Below, one piece after another: positions 61,720 through 64,000 of a DNA stretch of 64,000 bases; the stretch's first letter is position 1, and every line of letters starts with the position of its first letter. Both the position numbers and the translations under genes were made by a program. This DNA is from Acidobacteriota bacterium. GTDB lineage: Bacteria > Acidobacteriota > Blastocatellia > Pyrinomonadales > Pyrinomonadaceae. Under the pieces are notes generated by a model. It did not search any database. It saw only the letters and a program-made list of their open reading frames with translations, and was not told the DNA's origin. The stretch covers positions 310,434 to 374,433 of the forward strand of contig QHXR01000001.1 in assembly GCA_003223025.1 (NCBI GenBank). Reading direction: 5' to 3'.

Positions 61720-62520
61720 ATGCAATACCGAGCTTTTGTAGGAATTGTCTTCTTAACTATCTTGATATCCGCGTGCCCGATGCAGACCGATAGCGACCCT
61801 GGACAGATCTCCGGCGCCGATCCGGTCCTCGGCTCGAGGGAGCCGGTACTTGTCGAGCTATTTACTTCCGAAGGATGTTCGAGCTGCCCGCCCGCGGACA
61901 AGCAACTGACTTTTCTCGAAAGGCAGCAGCCGGTGACGAAAGCGGACGTCATCACGCTGGCGTTTCATGTCGATTATTGGGATCGGCTCGGATGGAAGGA
62001 CCGATTCTCGTCGTCGTTGTTTACGCAGCGTCAGGAAGAGTACGCACAGTCATTCAAACTAGAATCAACTTACACTCCGCAGATGATCGTCGACGGTCGT
62101 GCCGAATTTGTCGGAAGCGACTCGAAGCGAGCGTCGAGCGAGATCCTAAAAGCGACTGAAGGTGCGAAAGCAAAGATTGAGATCGATGTCGAAAGCTCAC
62201 ACGTCAAAGTGAAGATCGACGGTGTTCCGAATCACGGAGACTCCGTCGTGTACGCAGCGATCGCGGAAGACGGGATCACCTCACGAGTCGAGCGGGGTGA
62301 GAATTCAGGCATGACTCTCGAGCACGTTTCGGTCGTTCATGAATTGAAAGTGCTGGCATCGCTCGCGAGCGGAGCCGCGAAATATGAAGGAACGTTCGAC
62401 GTCACCGCAAATCCGGATTGGAAGCCGGAGAATCTCAAGGTCGTCGTGTTTGTTCAAGAGAACGAAGGTCGAAAGATAATTGGTGTCGGTCGAGCAAGTT
62501 TGAACAACGGCGGAAAGTAG
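61720..62520 (+). CDS. DUF1223 family lipoprotein with thioredoxin-like CxxC
   Basis: 266 residues, lipobox LISAC after a short hydrophobic signal. LVELFTSEGCSSCPPADKQL is the DUF1223 signature with a CxxC active site, then LAFHVDYWDRLGWKDRF, YTPQMIVDGRAEFVG. Predicted periplasmic oxidoreductase. Lies divergent from uvrA. Confidence 0.93.
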   Translation: MQYRAFVGIVFLTILISACPMQTDSDPGQISGADPVLGSREPVLVELFTSEGCSSCPPADKQLTFLERQQPVTKADVITLAFHVDYWDRLGWKDRFSSSLFTQRQEEYAQSFKLESTYTPQMIVDGRAEFVGSDSKRASSEILKATEGAKAKIEIDVESSHVKVKIDGVPNHGDSVVYAAIAEDGITSRVERGENSGMTLEHVSVVHELKVLASLASGAAKYEGTFDVTANPDWKPENLKVVVFVQENEGRKIIGVGRASLNNGGK

Positions 62521-62521
62521 A

Positions 62522-62794
62522 TCACCACCTCACATCGTAGCTCGAAAAATTCTCACGCCACGCTTCGGCAGACTCGGGTTTCAAAAAGGGAATTCCACCA
62601 TCGAAAATTATCTCGGCGTCGATCGGACGCCGCAACCGGTAACAGTATCCACCTGGCGAAGCGACGGAGATCGTGATCTTCTCTTCGCCGATCCGCGAAA
62701 CGACCGCGACTCGCCAATCCTTCTTTGAACGGATCAGCAGTCGTCCACCGAGGGGGATACTCGCTAACGTTATTTGAAGTCTGGAAGGTTCCAC
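62522..62794 (-). CDS. Small conserved protein, GTG start, overlaps the transpeptidase gene
   Basis: 90 residues. There is no ATG after the transpeptidase stop; a GTG at 62794 lies 25 bases inside that gene. The sequence RLLIRSKKDWRVAVVSRIGEEKITISVASPGG, YRLRRPIDAEIIFDGGIPFL, ending WRENFSSYDVRW, looks like a conserved small beta protein (possibly two PilZ-like or Tudor-like strands). Codon pattern supports coding. Start is uncertain. Confidence 0.55.
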   Translation of the reverse strand: MEPSRLQITLASIPLGGRLLIRSKKDWRVAVVSRIGEEKITISVASPGGYCYRLRRPIDAEIIFDGGIPFLKPESAEAWRENFSSYDVRW

Positions 62795-63531
62795 GCTTTC
62801 TTTACCGATTTGTATTCGTCTTCCGGCAACTGAACGAGATAAGGATTGTGTCCCGGCTCGAGCCAACTCACGATCCGCTCGAGATCGAAACGGTTCATCG
62901 CGGTGCAGCCGGCTGTCGGCGTTGTTGCATCCTTCCAAATATGTAAGAAGATGCACGAACCGTTTCCTTTGACGACGGGATAGGAGTTGTAAGCCACGAA
63001 GACGCCTAGCTCGTACGGTGCACCGATCTCAAGCATCTTCTCAGAACTCTTCCAATCGAAAATTCCAACCTGGTCTCGGCCGACGATCTTGTTGTAGTGA
63101 TGTGAATTCACATCGTCGATGCACTCCGTTGACGGGCCGAGCCGCGTGTATGGGAATGTGAGCGATTCGGGTTTCATCGAAGTCCCAAATGCGAATGTCA
63201 GTGGAAACATTCCCGCCGGAGATTTACCGTCGCCTTCCGCCTTGAACTGTTTCGCCTTCTCCGGTGCGGAATCTTGCGCCCACGCCAGGCCGGTTCTTCC
63301 GATCACTACCGGAAACTTCTCGCCTTTCGGTTTCCATTTCGTCATCGGCGAAGAACGCTCGTAAAGATGTGCGACACCTTGTGTCGTGGTCCAGTCTTTT
63401 GTCGTGACGACGACGGCCTGTCGGGATTCTGCGAACGGGATCTTCACCGGCGGCGGTTCTGGTTTTTTGATCTGGCCGAATGCAGCAATGGAAAGGAGTG
63501 CGATCGAAAGAAGTGTGGCGAAGGATCTCAT
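62770..63531 (-). CDS. L,D-transpeptidase (YkuD/YafK-like)
   Basis: 253 residues from MRSFATLLSIALLSIAAFGQ signal peptide. YkuD motif: IFLHIWKDATTPTAGCTAM (HxxxxxxxxxTxGC) with the catalytic Cys. Other blocks KFPVVIGRTGLAWAQD, GDGKSPAGMFPL and SHHYNKIVG match YafK-like proteins. It would crosslink or trim peptidoglycan in the periplasm. Confidence 0.9.
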   Translation of the reverse strand: MRSFATLLSIALLSIAAFGQIKKPEPPPVKIPFAESRQAVVVTTKDWTTTQGVAHLYERSSPMTKWKPKGEKFPVVIGRTGLAWAQDSAPEKAKQFKAEGDGKSPAGMFPLTFAFGTSMKPESLTFPYTRLGPSTECIDDVNSHHYNKIVGRDQVGIFDWKSSEKMLEIGAPYELGVFVAYNSYPVVKGNGSCIFLHIWKDATTPTAGCTAMNRFDLERIVSWLEPGHNPYLVQLPEDEYKSVKKAWNLPDFK

Positions 63532-63559
63532 AGATAGTGATTTGTGAATATTAGCGCTG

Positions 63560-63641
63560 TTAACCGCAGATAACGCAGATAACACAGATTGAAAGGATTT
63601 ATTTTTCTTCTATCTGAGTTATCTGCGTCATCTGCGGTTAA
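63560..63641. repeat. 9-base-unit inverted repeat
   Basis: Left arm of three CGCAGATAA units (63560-63589) and right complement (63612-63641), almost perfect over 30 bases. Lies between the transpeptidase and the last gene of the window. Confidence 0.88.
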
Positions 63642-63662
63642 TTACCTTAGCGTATCGGACGT

Positions 63663-64000
63663 CTAAGAAGGCGATTCGTTATCGAATACCGAATCATCCG
63701 CTGCCGCTTTGCTCTGCTTCACCGCGTAGAGCCGTAATCCGAGCGAGATCATAAACAACGAAATTCCCATCCAGATGATGACCCAGAGCACACCGGGGAT
63801 TCCGGTCGCGGCCGTCATGTTGCCGGCGTCCGTTTGAATATCCGAACCGATGAGCGGAGCGTTTATGAAAAATACGTTGACGAGATCGAGCGCGGCATTC
63901 AGCAAACACTGGACGGCGAGAAACGCGACTGCGAAACGCGCGACGTTATCTTTTGCATAGATTCCTAGTCCGATTAGACCGGCCGCAAGAACTGCCCCGG
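63663..64000 (-). CDS. Multi-helix membrane protein, 5' part outside window
   Basis: The frame is open to the window edge, so the start lies beyond 64000; about 112 codons present. Four hydrophobic helices (LAAGLIGLGIYA, AFLAVQCLLNAALDLVNVFF, IPGVLWVIIWMGISLFMISLGLRLYAV) and a charged C-terminal tail QSKAAADDSVFDNES. Not recognised. Confidence 0.7.
   Translation of the reverse strand, partial: GAVLAAGLIGLGIYAKDNVARFAVAFLAVQCLLNAALDLVNVFFINAPLIGSDIQTDAGNMTAATGIPGVLWVIIWMGISLFMISLGLRLYAVKQSKAAADDSVFDNESPS

Overview
The window (about 54% GC by eye, coding on both strands, few long gaps) looks like the chromosome of a diderm bacterium. It has two lipid A genes (lpxI, lpxK), many lipoproteins and signal peptides, and an hrcA-grpE-dnaK-dnaJ heat-shock locus. 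Gene content (Ni superoxide dismutase, a fused FeS/NrfD subunit, lipoproteins with Asn-Ala-Asn-Val tracts, abundant palindromic repeats) points to Acidobacteriota, perhaps Blastocatellia. There is no rRNA or tRNA in the window, so the placement is tentative. I see no CRISPR array, prophage or insertion sequence with a transposase.

Layout. 1-5.6 kb: end of rsmI, a secreted protein, an M28 peptidase, lpxI, an acetyltransferase and a ferritin-like protein. 5.6-12.6 kb (minus strand): an SGNH hydrolase, a ParE/Phd toxin-antitoxin pair, then lipA, a SodX-type protease, Ni-SOD sodN, a ferredoxin, truA, a thioesterase and a small hydrolase. 12.9-23.6 kb: a GT-C/STT3-like membrane protein, an AI-2E family permease with an overlapping 51-residue membrane ORF, lpxK, trpG/pabA, a dienoyl-CoA-reductase-like SDR and secreted proteins. 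23.6-29 kb: the hrcA-grpE-dnaK-dnaJ cluster. 29-36.9 kb (minus): yqeY, a molybdopterin oxidoreductase with a fused ferredoxin-NrfD partner, and an orphan 2-oxoacid:ferredoxin oxidoreductase beta subunit. 37-39 kb: an AT-rich insert with a channel-like membrane protein and a decayed hicAB pair. 39-46.5 kb: secreted proteins (one a lipase-like protein without its serine) and a folK-panB-panC operon ending in a cysteine-less thioredoxin-like protein. 46.8-51.1 kb (minus): a three-gene methionine-branch operon led by a SAM-II-like riboswitch and a terminator hairpin. 51.1-64 kb: zinc ribbon, AlbA/Schlafen protein, membrane proteins, an MFS exporter, WD40-like protein, uvrA, DUF1223 protein and an L,D-transpeptidase.

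The most striking feature is a dense set of palindromic repeats of several sequence families, about 27 loci. One class has arms built of degenerate 7-base tandem units. A second folds into hairpin arms around a long central hairpin, with the arm sequences differing between copies while the pairing is kept. A third consists of paired terminator-like hairpins. Several copies lie in frame inside real genes (uvrA twice, the molybdopterin subunit, the FeS-NrfD fusion, a polytopic membrane protein) or supply a gene's start or stop, resembling the Rickettsia palindromic elements in behaviour though not in sequence.
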